Shown piece after piece: positions 34,924 through 45,539 of a stretch of 64,000 nt of DNA (position 1 is its first letter; every line of letters begins with the position of its first letter). Under the pieces are notes generated by a model. It ran no database searches, was not told where the DNA came from, and saw only the letters and a program-made list of their open reading frames with translations. The position numbers and the translations under genes were made by a program. Source of the DNA: Phragmites australis (Eukaryota; Streptophyta; Magnoliopsida; Poales; Poaceae); NCBI RefSeq assembly GCF_958298935.1, contig NC_084927.1, positions 38,320,501 to 38,384,500 of the forward strand, read 5' to 3'.

Positions 34924-35760
34924 TAATTCACATCTAGCCTATTCTCTTCCCGTGAGATAGTTCAGGACTTCAAGCAGCTTCATATTGCAGTTTGACCATG
35001 AGACTGCAGCACGGGAGTTGAGCTTAGATTTTACTTGAGTTCTAAACACAGGGGTCACAGAAACAGACAAGTGTAACAAAATTTGTTAGGACACATAATT
35101 TTCGAAAATAACATTTGTTATGATAAAGATATATAGATGTATATAGCATTCAACTCTTTCATTATACAGTTCACTTATCCCATTAAGGCCACATTTGGAA
35201 GAAAGGAAAAGTGGAGAAATTTTGTAGAATTAGAATTGTACGAAAATGTTTCATAGCTATATGTGTCCTTTGAGACAAAGGAATCCAACACTGAAATTCC
35301 TATGAAGCTCCTACGAAATTCCCTTGTGTCTATATCGCTCTCGAATTCTTGCACGTACTTTTCCTTGTGAAGCATCCACAGAGCTTGCTTCAACTATCCC
35401 TGATGCGATTAAAATTTTGCAAGGATATGACCAGACATGTGATCCCAAATCCTCTTTTTCTTCGGTTTATATAAGCTAGACCCTAAACAGAAGCAAACTA
35501 GCTAGGACTGCCCGTAAGTCTAAAACTAAAAGACAACATGAGCAAACTAGGACTATATTCAACTATCTGCTAGCATATCTTATTCTTGAGAAGGCATCGC
35601 TAATGAGAAGGATCTGCGCTTAACTGACTCTTTAATTTGCTGTCTTCCCGATCACTCACTCATGCCCACTTCGGACTGTAGAATTTTTATAGGAATTTTT
35701 TAGGATTATTTCATCCTTAGGAATTTTTATGATGAGTAGGACCGACCTCGATAAATAAAG

Positions 35761-36066
35761 GATCGATGGGGGAAAAACACGTTGCACTAAACACATGTTT
35801 CTCGGACAGCGCACTTGTTTTGATGAGTAAACCGAGAAACTGATGGTTTTATTACTGGCACTTGTTTTGAATAGTAGTGATCGATCACATCAGACAGATA
35901 TATAGCTTGCAATATTGTGATCGATCATATGGAGTATCCGATACATCATACATGCATGCATCCTCCCATATTATTACATCGCAGCAGCATGCACAGACAA
36001 GTCGATCTAGCCGCAATGGGATGGGATACACGGTAGCTGCGATGCGATATCGACTGAGGGCTAAGC
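35761..36066. other. Spacer and 3' flank of the 36-kb gene
   Basis: Contains short palindromic GATCGATC phrases and ATGCATGCATC. This is probably the 3' UTR of the minus-strand gene that ends at 36067. Nothing else supported. Confidence 0.4.
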
Positions 36067-36633
36067 CTAGATACTGTTTTCCGGCGCAGCAGCAGCAACA
36101 GGAGGAGGAGCCTCGCCGCCGCCGCTGCCGTCGTCATCTTCCGGCGGCGGCGGGAGTGGCTCAACCTCATGAACCTCCATGAAGACGTCGTCGTCCGCGG
36201 CCTCTTCGCGCACGGCCATGTTCTCCACCCCCTCCATCACCTCGGCCAGCGCATCAGACTCCGCGACGCGCGCCGGCTCCGCCTCCAGCCCCAGCCTCGC
36301 GATCTGCCGGGCCACTGACCTAGCCTGCATACAGAGGACGCACAGGATGATTCAACAACATCGATCACTCGGGAGGGACGACAGGGATCGAGGGAGGGAG
36401 GGAGGCGTACGTACCCTGCTACCACCGGGCCAGCGGTACATGCGTTGTCTCAGCGCCGTGCGGGAGATGCACGCCTCGTTCGCCGCCGCCGGATGACCCG
36501 GCAGGTCGAGGTAAGGAAGCAGGCGGGCAATGGTGACCTGACGCTCCAGCGTGGAGGTCCTGCTTGCAGGTTCAAGGCCGCGTCCCCTTCCCGAGCTGTT
36601 GCCGTTGCCGCTGCTGCTCGGCTTCCGTCCCAT
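36067..36633 (-). CDS. Small two-exon gene, possible atypical helix-loop-helix protein
   Basis: Exon 1 (36633-36415, 73 codons) and exon 2 (36324-36067, 85 codons plus stop) give a 158-residue protein. The 90-bp intron has a strong GTACGT donor and a GCAG acceptor, phase 0. The N-terminus MGRKPSSSGNGNSSGRGRG is basic and Ser/Gly-rich. Residues about 27-48 (TSTLERQVTIARLLPYLDLP) could be helix 1. Residues about 57-88 (ISRTALRQRMYRW ... ARSVARQIARLGLE) could be helix 2 across the exon junction. The C-terminal part is acidic and Pro/Ala-rich with PLPPPPEDDD. Size, helix 1 with LLP, and lack of a long basic region recall PRE/ILI HLH regulators, but identity is not clear. A TATA box lies upstream. 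Its promoter is duplicated at 45.5-45.9 kb. Confidence 0.6.
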
Positions 36634-36905
36634 GATACTAACATACGTACACACACAAATCATATTGTGATTAAGATCCACCATGCATGCATGTTATACC
36701 ATTATTATTCATTTCGCGCGTGTTTTTTTTAACATACTCGATCTGTGTTAGAGTAGCTAGGTGAATAGGTATTAGGATTTACTTACACGATCGGTCGGCC
36801 GGCGACAGCCGGAATTTTTCACCGGACTTGGTGGGGATAGGATTCAGGGCAGGGGCGAAATGAAGCAGCTAGCTGCTCTATCTGGCACGTCCTGTGCTGA
36901 GAAGG

Positions 36906-36913
36906 TATTTATA
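36906..36913 (-). promoter_or_regulatory. TATA box of the 36-kb gene
   Basis: Minus strand TATAAATA, 273 bases upstream of the ATG at 36633. The related promoter copy at 45.65 kb carries GCATAAAAAG at the equivalent place. Confidence 0.55.
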
Positions 36914-37657
36914 GACCCGGCAGGGTAGGTGGGAGGTCGTAGTGGCCGTTAGATCGCGAATGGGCGCGCCCGATGCGAGCTATCCTTTCAATTAATTCGC
37001 GCCCTGGACAGTGGAAAACTGCCAACACTCATGAGATGGCATTTGGCACAAATAATTACTGTACTTATTTACTTCTGGTTTAACTGGCGGCAGCCCAGGA
37101 GATAAACCATCCTGATTCAATGCATTTAATGCTGCTGCTGGTAGCAGCATTTCTCTTTTCCAAATGGCGCCACGTGTTTCCTCCGTCTGGAATAGACGAA
37201 ATATGACTAGGGCCGCCCTGAAAAATTCAGGTCCGAACCCATCTCGAATTGTAGCTTCCTAAGATTTCGCATAACAAAAGATCGTCCTGTTGCTTTCCCG
37301 GTGTCTTAGCCGATCTACTTCTGTTCAAGTCTATGGTTCAGCGTGCTATATTTCCGTTGCTACGGTAATGGAAAAAAGGATCGCCCTTTTCGGAAAAGAA
37401 AATATCACAAAAGGGCAACAACGAAGCAAGTTGGGGTAGAACAGATATGAAACCAAACACAAGGTAAACATGCGACAAACTTCACTTATTCATTATTTAA
37501 ATAGAGGAAGAAGTTTAAGTTGGTAAACTGGGGAAAGCAGAAGGAAATCACAGCCAGTGCTGTCGTTCACAATTATGAATATCGCATACAATCTCAAGCT
37601 TCGACTTGAAATAATCACGCACAATCGAAGACGCCACAATAAATATTTGCTGGCGTT

Positions 37658-40561
37658 CTACTGCCTCAAGCTTTGTAAAATATACTGCGCATACAGGTCC
37701 CTGCAATCAAATCAAGAAATACGTGTTAATGCAAGTTATGAAGCATTTTCGTACTGAACAAACACAAAATAAGTCTATTTTTTGTAACAAAAGTAAATGT
37801 TTAGTGTCAAACTGAGCTTACATGGAGTATTGAATGGCCTCTCGAGCAGTGTTCGCAGGCAAGAATGCATCAACAGCAACCTCTTTGTTCTCATTTTTCT
37901 TGTCTAAAAGATATTGTTAAGGAAGCTAACAAATAGATATACCTGTAATCATCGCAAATATACTATAGCATGTAAAAAGAAAACAATAGATGAATTATGC
38001 AGGATACAATCTTCAAAGAAGCGCTTGATCTCTTGCAGGCGGTGAGGAGACAGCTCACTGATGTCACTGTAGTTACGGTATTCAGGATCATCGGCACAGA
38101 CTGCTATTATCTTGTCATCCTTTTCACCCTGACAACACCCGACCGTTATCCTTGGTTAGATAAAGGTTGAAGCATAGTTCTTTTTTTCCCTTTTACCACA
38201 AAGAGAACGTAACATGAAATACCTGGTCAATCATGGGCATCAGGCCAATTGCTCTTGCTCGGAGGAAGGAACCAGGAATAACAGGCTCCTGTAGGAGACA
38301 AGAGTTACACAATCATCACAAGATCATGACACTGCTTATATCATATCATGGAATTCAATTACGAATAACTGGAGTTGATGCAACTAAAGACCAGCTGGTA
38401 GCATTCTGAGAATGTGACTGCCAGAGGACCAACAAATTTGTCATCCTTACACAGAAACCAGGACCTAGTAATTCAACGAGCGAATACTCTACATTCTTTC
38501 CAAATGTCCAAACATGACACACAGCAAGTGGAAAAAGGAAACTAACTGACCTGCATCAGGACCAAAACATCCATTGGGTCATTGTCTTCACAAAGAGTCC
38601 TCGGAATGAAACCATAATTGTGAGGGTATACAACTGATGAGTACAGGACTCTATCAACCTGCCAATTATAGCACAATAAACAAAATACAACATGATGTCA
38701 GAAAAAAAACTAGCAAAATAAAGTCTAACAACTCATGAGTGCAGAACTCAATCAGCCTAACAAATTATATAGCACAGTAACAGAAGTAAATTATGATGGT
38801 GGATGCTTATCGTTCCTCACACAAGTACAGTAAATAGATGTAAATTAAGCCACGCTGCTCTTGACATAGAAAGTGATGATCAAGATCCAAGCAACCTTGA
38901 GAACAGAAGATATACCTTAATCAGACCAGTTTTCTTGTCAAGCTCATATTTAACTTTGCTTCCCTTCGTGATCTCAACAACCTGCATGGTGATGAATATA
39001 AACCATTGGAATGCAGTCACTGTCTGGAACCAACTAGCATTGCTAAACATCCTAATCAAAACAACTCGATGCACTTGCTTGTTACCGAAAGCAAATTATT
39101 GTCAGTAGAATAATGTACCATCAAGTTGTAAAAGAATCAAATGGTTAAAAATGCAAATTTTGCAATGAAAACCCTCAAATAGGATATTTGCAATATTAAA
39201 GCCACCTCTCCTCCATCTTGAAGGCTAGAAATCCTATATTAAACCATCAATCAGAAAAAAGAAGGGGACAAATTCCTCAGGTGAGCATGGGCCAAGCTAA
39301 TGATGATGATTTACTGGAATCACACTTCTAGCTCCAATCCATCTGAAAGAAAATCGAAAACTTCTAGAAGGATACAGCTCCTACATCAGCATATAAATAC
39401 ATCTGGAACAAAATTTAATCAAGCCAAGCTGCAAGATGCTCGGTAATTGATATGCAGCTTGCCATGAATTGATCCAGCTTTGTGCGCTTTTAGGGTTGGG
39501 GGAGTAAGATAGCTTTAAATTTGGGCAATCCTACAATCTACTCATCCCATTCTCTAACCTCCTTCAATGATGGATCCATTAATGGTGGACTCTTTTTAGG
39601 AATCACGTTGTTTGTTTGGTGGGTAGATTTTCTTTGTGCCCATCATAATATTGCTTCCAAATAACTGATGGGTGGATGAATTACTGAACTGATACAAATC
39701 AAGAAATCATCAGAGACTTTTGCCGGTTCCTACAGTGGCAGTATTACCGTTTCTAATTTAGATATAGTCCAAACCACCTTTTACGTGACATAATTAATTA
39801 TACTAACTGTTCAGCGTTAATGGCAAAATCATGCATCGCATTCTTCTAGTTAAGCAAAAATTTATTTGGTACTGCTTTGGTGAACCCAGTTTAAATAAAG
39901 GAATAAACTCAGTTTGAATAAAGGCAGTATTACGGTTACTAATCTAGATAGAGTGCAACCCACCTTTTATGCAACAGAATTAATTATACTAACTGTTGAA
40001 TGCTAACGGCACAATCGTGTGACGCCTTCTGCTAGTTAAGCAAAAAATTATTTGGCAACTGGTTTGGTAAGCTTGGTTTGAATAAAGGAGTACACTGTTG
40101 CATCCATAGTATGGTTCCCACCCATCTCAGTCTGATTTGAGATACCATAACAAGATGATCTGATGAAGACAGTGAGATTAAGTGGCCAAAAGCACTACGA
40201 AATTCCCCATTATAGCTACACCAACCCCCTCTCCACTCCCCCTCAGAGGTCCCAAAAAATTCAAAACTGAACAGCATCAAATAACTATCTTCTCCAACAT
40301 TAATAACGTGAAGATGGTACTTACGACATTGAACACAGCAGGAGCCCCAGGACCTGTGCAACCAAATTCATTTAGCATATGGTTACTTGATAAAGGTAAC
40401 AGGAAAGCTGGAAATGGATAGTTCAGTTCCGCACCGATCTCAAGATCATGCCACGGATGAGCAGCTACGGATCTCCTCGACAAAGAAGAAAGGATCCTTT
40501 CATTGAGCTTAGGGGCCCTCTTCGGCTGCTCAGCAGCAGCACTCTGATCCTCTTCACTCAT
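37658..40561 (-). CDS. PPA: Soluble inorganic pyrophosphatase
   Basis: Hydrolyses pyrophosphate to two phosphates, pulling biosynthetic reactions forward. It is Mg-dependent and, with no transit peptide visible, probably cytosolic. Eight coding exons: 40561-40435, 40353-40325, 38981-38916, 38658-38551, 38288-38223, 38128-38008, 37903-37822, 37700-37658. All have GT-AG borders and total 642 nt (213 residues plus stop), the usual length of plant family I enzymes. The start MSEEDQ... leads into [20 protein letters not shown] and [20 protein letters not shown]. The signature DNDPMDV is at residues 99-105, with metal ligands D99, D101 and D104. [12 protein letters not shown] and the end [19 protein letters not shown] are intact. 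No frameshift or lost catalytic residue was seen. A 5' UTR intron precedes the coding exon. Gene number within the PPA family cannot be told. Confidence 0.95.
39737..40095 (-). repeat. 186-bp tandem duplication in a pyrophosphatase intron
   Basis: Units start at 39737 and 39923 with GGCAGTATTAC.GTT.CTAA and share AATTAATTATACTAACTGTT. They lie in the large intron between coding exons 2 and 3. No coding effect. Confidence 0.8.
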
Positions 40562-41600
40562 CCTCCTGTCAAAAGGAACTACAAATCAAAACATCTATCC
40601 AGCACAAGATCCAATTTTTTTTCACTGAAAAGCACAAAGCGGCAATTTTCCTAAACCTTTTCCACTGTTGCAAACAAGAATCAAACAAATCAAACACCAG
40701 AAATCCCTACAATGCTGCAACTGGAACCAAAATCCCGTCACCAGGCACCACCGAATCACAGGTTAGATGCATGAGCCCCCTACAAGATTCTACGCAGACA
40801 AAAATCTGCCATTGCTCGATCACGAAGTAACGCAAAGCAAGAAATTGGATCAGGTGGAGTATCGGAGCCCGATGTGCCCCACCGCACTCTGGATTAGAGA
40901 GGGAGATAGGGAGGGAGGCTACTGCGGGGGGCTGATGGGAGAGGACGCGGCACGCTGGAGTCGGACGGTCGCGGGCGGCGCTGATCTCGTGGGTAAGGAG
41001 ACTCTCAAACTAAACCATCCAGTGAATCACACATCTAATTCACGGTTACCCACAGCAGTAAGAAAGTCGTGGACAAATGTTCCTTCCCCGGCGCAACCGC
41101 CCCACCCTCCCCCCCCCCCCCCCCCCCAAGACTCACCTCGAATCTGAACATTCCAGATGCGATTTTTGCAGAGTTTCTATTTCAATGCAAGAAATATGAA
41201 CACACAGCACAGCTCTTGATCCGATTGATCCAAGGTTCGTACAAACACCACAGCTCAAGGTACGCAGATCAACCGCACCATCACAACCACCATGAAGCCG
41301 ATTAGCGATGAAATCAGGACAAATTACCACGGGTATCACCTTGCGGCGCGGACAGACTAGGCCGGGTGGATAACAGCCACTAGGAACGAATAACAATACG
41401 CTAAGATTTAGCTGAATCGATCGAAAAAAGTTGGGATCGGAGAAGGGGTCACCTCAGCTGGTCACCTGACCTGCGTTTGGCGACGACGATGGAGCGGGGT
41501 GCAGCACGAGCGGAGCCGGAGGTGCAAGGAAAGGGACAGATCGAGCAGCTCAACTGGTGGCTCTGCTCGATTCTCTCTCCGATCCCTCCACTTGTTGCCT
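40562..41600 (-). promoter_or_regulatory. Leader exon, 5' UTR intron and promoter-proximal region of the pyrophosphatase gene
   Basis: An acceptor (TTTTGACAG) at 40568 sits 6 bases before the ATG, so the coding exon begins with a few leader bases. The upstream leader exon is probably about 41440-41600, ending at a CAGCTGAGGTGACC donor region. The intron between holds a C tract at 41109-41127. 40700-41600 is related to 46350-47100. Confidence 0.6.
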
Positions 41601-41879
41601 TACTAACAAATCAGCCCCTGCCTGCTTAGGCTAATCACGCTTAGGGGTTGTTTGGATGCTAACTATTTTTGGAGTTTCCGTAGGGTTCTTCCATGAAAAC
41701 CATGGTATGCAAAACGTTGAGGTGTTTGAATTAAAAAAAATGTAGTTTTATAAACGACCTCTTAGACTCTCCTGATTTTTTTTCTTCTCGTTTTTTCACC
41801 CTTCTCCTATGTTGAAAGAAAATGTGTCTTCCTTGCCAATTTCTTCCTCCTACCTTTGATTGTTGCGCGGTGAGCGTAA

Positions 41880-42116
41880 GACCATCTTTAATGGTTTCTT
41901 TTCGTAAAGAAATTCCCGTTCTTTTTAGTACTCTAACAGCTTTCCTTCATGAAGGGATTCTCTTTTTCATTCCCTTCATCTCGGGATTCTCCCTCCTTTT
42001 TCTTTACGAATCTCTTCGAAAGGAAGATTTTGGAAATGAGAAAAAATAAAGGGCATGAAAACGGGGAGAGGAATCAGGAAGAGAAAGAAATAAAAGGAAT
42101 ATAGTTGGAGATGGTC
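41880..42116. mobile_element. Harbinger/Tourist-type MITE
   Basis: 237 bp with TAA at 41877-41879 and 42117-42119. The left end is GACCATCTTTAATGG. The right end on the opposite strand is GACCATCTCCAACTA. The TAA duplication fits PIF/Harbinger-derived MITEs. No coding region. Confidence 0.75.
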
Positions 42117-42129
42117 TAAAGGGCACCAT

Positions 42130-43690
42130 CTGTCATAAGAGCACCATGAAATACGAAAGAATATGAGGATTGATTAATGTTATGTATATTGCATAGAGTA
42201 CAGACGGCTTAGATATCAAGTAATCTGAAGATAAGATAGAAACTAATCATATCCTATCATAACAACTGGATCCTTGTATATTTTCTACCATGTACTCTAA
42301 CATCCCCGCAATCGCAGGAGGAGCGTCACAAACGATGAGACTGGAGAGGAAGACGAATGGCATCCCCCGCAAGTGAAACAACACAATACAGATATTGTGA
42401 CTAGAGAAACCGATGAGTTGCTCATATAGATGGTAGCCCTTTGTGCTGATGTCGAGGTAGCTGAGAGCGAGGCAAGTAGCTATGGTCATGGATGTCGTGC
42501 GTGAGGTAGCCGTGGTCGACGTAGCCATAGTCGGAGTTGTTGTGGTTGAAGGAGCCGCACAAGAAGCCACGGGCGTAAGAAGGCCTGAGGGAAGAAGACG
42601 GTTGCGCCATAGTGACAGACGCAGGGAGGCTCGAGGGAAGAGGACTATGACACCGACAAGGAAATCATAGAAGAGGAGGTCGATGCCAAAGTTGATATAG
42701 TCGAGGACGAGGCATGTACCGGGTTTGCCAGGCCCGAGAACGCGTCGGAGGCGAAGACATGCACTAGTGTTGCCAGTACCGGGTATGCGAAGGTAGGGAG
42801 CCCAGCCATACGCTAGTGTCTGAGGGACCATCAGAGAAGACCTCAACGGTCATGGTGCATAGAGCAATGAAGAGGAGAAGGTCCCAATGCAGCTCGCAAA
42901 TGCCGGAGTAGACGAAGAGGTAGAGGAGGAGACTGCGACATTGGCGACGAGGTTGTGCTAGATGAAGACGGTAGAGGTGGAACCAGCGGCCTGGAGCAAC
43001 GACAATGGAATTCGAGAGTGTGGCGGCGGTACTCGAAGAAGCCAGCGAAGAACACCCGAACAGCGTGACGAAGACCAAGTGGGCCGACGACTGAGGTGAT
43101 GACGCGCTGAGAGAGGCGATGTCGGTCGGTCGAAGTGTCGTGGAGTGGGGGATGGCAATGAAGGGTAGCGACGGGATCCTCCGTTTGATCGAACCATGCC
43201 AGGGAGGGCATGGTGACGCTGTGGAGGCACAGCCACAGGTGGTAGCACTACGCCCTGAAGGTGACATAGCGACAGCCCTGGTGCTTAGTAAGACACACGT
43301 ACTTGTGGATGATGTGGAAGGGAGCTACAGCCGATTAGCCGGAATGAATTGCACGCAATCAGTTGATTAGATCGAGGGTGCGCTAAGGTAGGTCGAGGCG
43401 TAGGCATCCTGAGTGGAGGTGACGATGATGAACTGGCAGCGATGATGTACTGGCGACGATGCGATGTGGAGACGAGTGACGCGATCTATGTGCATGCGCG
43501 TGGACGTGGTAGTCGTCCAACGTGGTGTCGAAGTGGAGACGTGTGGGAGGCAGAGATCGAAGTGGAGACGTGATGCCTTGCTCCTAATCTTATGTATAAT
43601 TTTGTTCTTGTAGGGAGAATAAATATAGCATCTACGAACGAGCACAGAGCTTGACGGCAAGGCATAATGATGTGGCCGAGTTCATCCGGA
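42130..43690 (-). mobile_element. Probable non-autonomous copia-like element (fragmentary)
   Basis: Minus strand. At 42292 a TGTTAGAGTACATGG-type LTR start follows an AACATCCCC..-like GC-rich tract on the plus strand, a junction common in short grass copia-derived elements. Open frames of 60-199 codons on both strands (largest 42247-42846 minus) show no gag or pol motif. The other LTR was not found, so the limits are soft. It may carry host-derived sequence. Confidence 0.35.
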
Positions 43691-45295
43691 TTCGATTTTT
43701 GGTGTCACATATCTTCTATTTAACCTTCAATGTAGACCCCAGGTAAGGGACCTTATATAAAAAATAATAATAAAAAATATAGCATCTTGAACTAATGATC
43801 AAACCGGTTTCTTCGTATCCATGATGAAAGAGTATACGGATGCGGCAAAATTTTGTTGGTTTTTACGTGATTTAGCTGGGGACGGACATGATTACCACGA
43901 TTTAGCTAGGGACAGACATGATTACCACAAGTTAACTTATCCAGTTTTGCCTTTCTGGGACGAGACGAGTTCCTGCTTCCACTATATGGTTCCTTTTCTT
44001 GTAGTGTTGATTTATGAAATATTGTTTTTCTATAGTTGTTAGGAAATATTCTTTTGGGTAGTTACGAAATATTGTGTCTCACCGAATTTGATATAAAGGC
44101 ATGCCATCTAGTTTGAATTTAATTAATAATGGCTAGTTGGCACAACTACTATTCTTTTTTAATCAAAATATTGTATCAAATACCACAAGTGCCAAACCGG
44201 TTATGGTTTTGGCTAAAATTGCAAAAAAAAAAAAAAGTAATTTCCATGTACTATGGTATTTATTACCTGCAACTCAAAAAACTGTGGTTTTCAAATATTA
44301 CGGTTTCTAAAAACTGTAACATCCAAACAAACCCTTTTTTTATTTATTATTTGCGGTGCATATCTGGTGTTCCTGTTTACTGGTGACCGGAGAGTGAGGG
44401 GTGATAGAATATTCCGATGTCGCTCCCTCCTATGTTAGAAGTTTTATTTTTTAATTCATTTTAATTTAAATTTTTATTATTAACCAGTCCTAAACTATAT
44501 TTTTAACAAGTAACCCCTTTGGTCACGCCGGTCTGTGTGGTATGATACGGACACACTATCACGCCATATGCAATAGTGTAACGGCGTGCGAGCACACCGG
44601 AGAGGTTTGCCATAGAGGATGTAAGTGATAGACTTGTCACGCCACTCCGAGTACGTGACATCATTATATTGTCGTGCCATTAGGGTTGATGCAACAACTT
44701 TTTCATCTCGCGGTGCACAGCAAATATTTAGAAAATCATGATTTTTTCATACGAATGGATGGAGATGAATCTTAGATGAAAACTGTAGCTTTTGAGTTTC
44801 GACAAGATCTATACTTTGTAATTGCGAGTTTTTTTATTTGAAGTCTTTAAGGTATCTACATAATTAGTTAAGCTTCATACAGAATATTGGGCACTTGGCA
44901 GTGGCGGGGTGACAAGAACATTATTTAGGACCATTCTACGAATTATTGAGAATGAATCGTCCATTGTAAAATCACAAAAATTGTACCATAGCTTCGTGCT
45001 ACTCCATGCTATTTTTCATAATTTTTGGATATTTTTTTTGGAAGTGATATCAACTACTAGAAAAATTAGAGAATTAGTCAAACCATTTAGAAACATGTTT
45101 TTTTGCATCTACTTGCACAAGTTTCTATGAGTGCATGGCACATGATGTAATCACCATTTTTGTCATTTGTTACTCGTATTCCTTACTATTGTTGGTAAAA
45201 ATTATTCATAATTAATAGCTGCAAAAATCATATTTTTGCAAATATGCAAATAGGTGCAAAAAAAAAATCATATCTTTTAGATTGCATGCGTAATT
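43691..45295. other. Gene-free region, repeats only
   Basis: 43870-43935 holds a two-unit repeat (GGGACGGACATGATTACCAC and variant). 44200-44335 has a partly self-complementary AAACTGTGGTTTT / AAAAACTG set ending in CATCCAAACAAACCC, which looks like a MITE end. Its partner might be at 41643, but the flanks do not match. Nothing coding. Confidence 0.4.
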
Positions 45296-45399
45296 CTAAG
45301 CCAAGCACGGTCCCAAGTAAGTCCCACCTCCGTTTCGCGCGTTCTGCATGCGAACATACATGCATACAAATATACAGTAGCTTAGGTATCGTGCATCAG

Positions 45400-45530
45400 A
45401 GAGCTGATTCAGATCTACCACTGCACGCAATGAGATTGTGTGTGTTGTGTGTGTGTCGTTCATTTCGTTCCCTTTGACATTGTGTGTGTCATTCCTTTCG
45501 TTCCCTTTGATATTACGTGAGTGAATGTAT
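45400..45530. repeat. Short tandem repeat with TTTCGTTCCCTTTGA
   Basis: Two units of about 35 bases, each containing TTTCGTTCCCTTTGA, next to a GTGTGT run. It lies at the place where a coding exon would be expected if the 36-kb gene had been fully duplicated with its promoter. Confidence 0.6.
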
Positions 45531-45539
45531 ACTACACGA

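Larger units (their letters stand above)
25340..35760 (-). repeat. Right arm of the large inverted duplication
   Basis: Reverse-complement counterpart of 14036-21650. It has extra material compared with the left arm: S2+S3 and unique DNA (28735-31215), and a second copy of a roughly 690-bp unit (31840-33090). It lacks the 20270-20760 block that holds the TBC fragment. The outer edge near 35760 is at a CCTCGATAAAT phrase matching TTATCGAGG near 14040. Confidence 0.85.

Noticed and set aside
35877..36182. 101-codon plus-strand frame
   Set aside because: Antisense to exon 2 of the 36-kb gene; Gln/Arg/Pro runs mirror its Ala/Pro-rich end.
42247..43267. Minus-strand frames of 199 and 167 codons
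   Set aside because: No motif, overlapping frames on both strands, and they sit in a probable copia-derived non-autonomous element.
41643..44335. GGGTTGTTTGGATGC at 41643 and CATCCAAACAAACCC at 44321 as ends of one element with nested insertions
   Set aside because: Ends are inverted and similar, but the flanking bases do not give a target duplication and the phrase is common at MITE ends.
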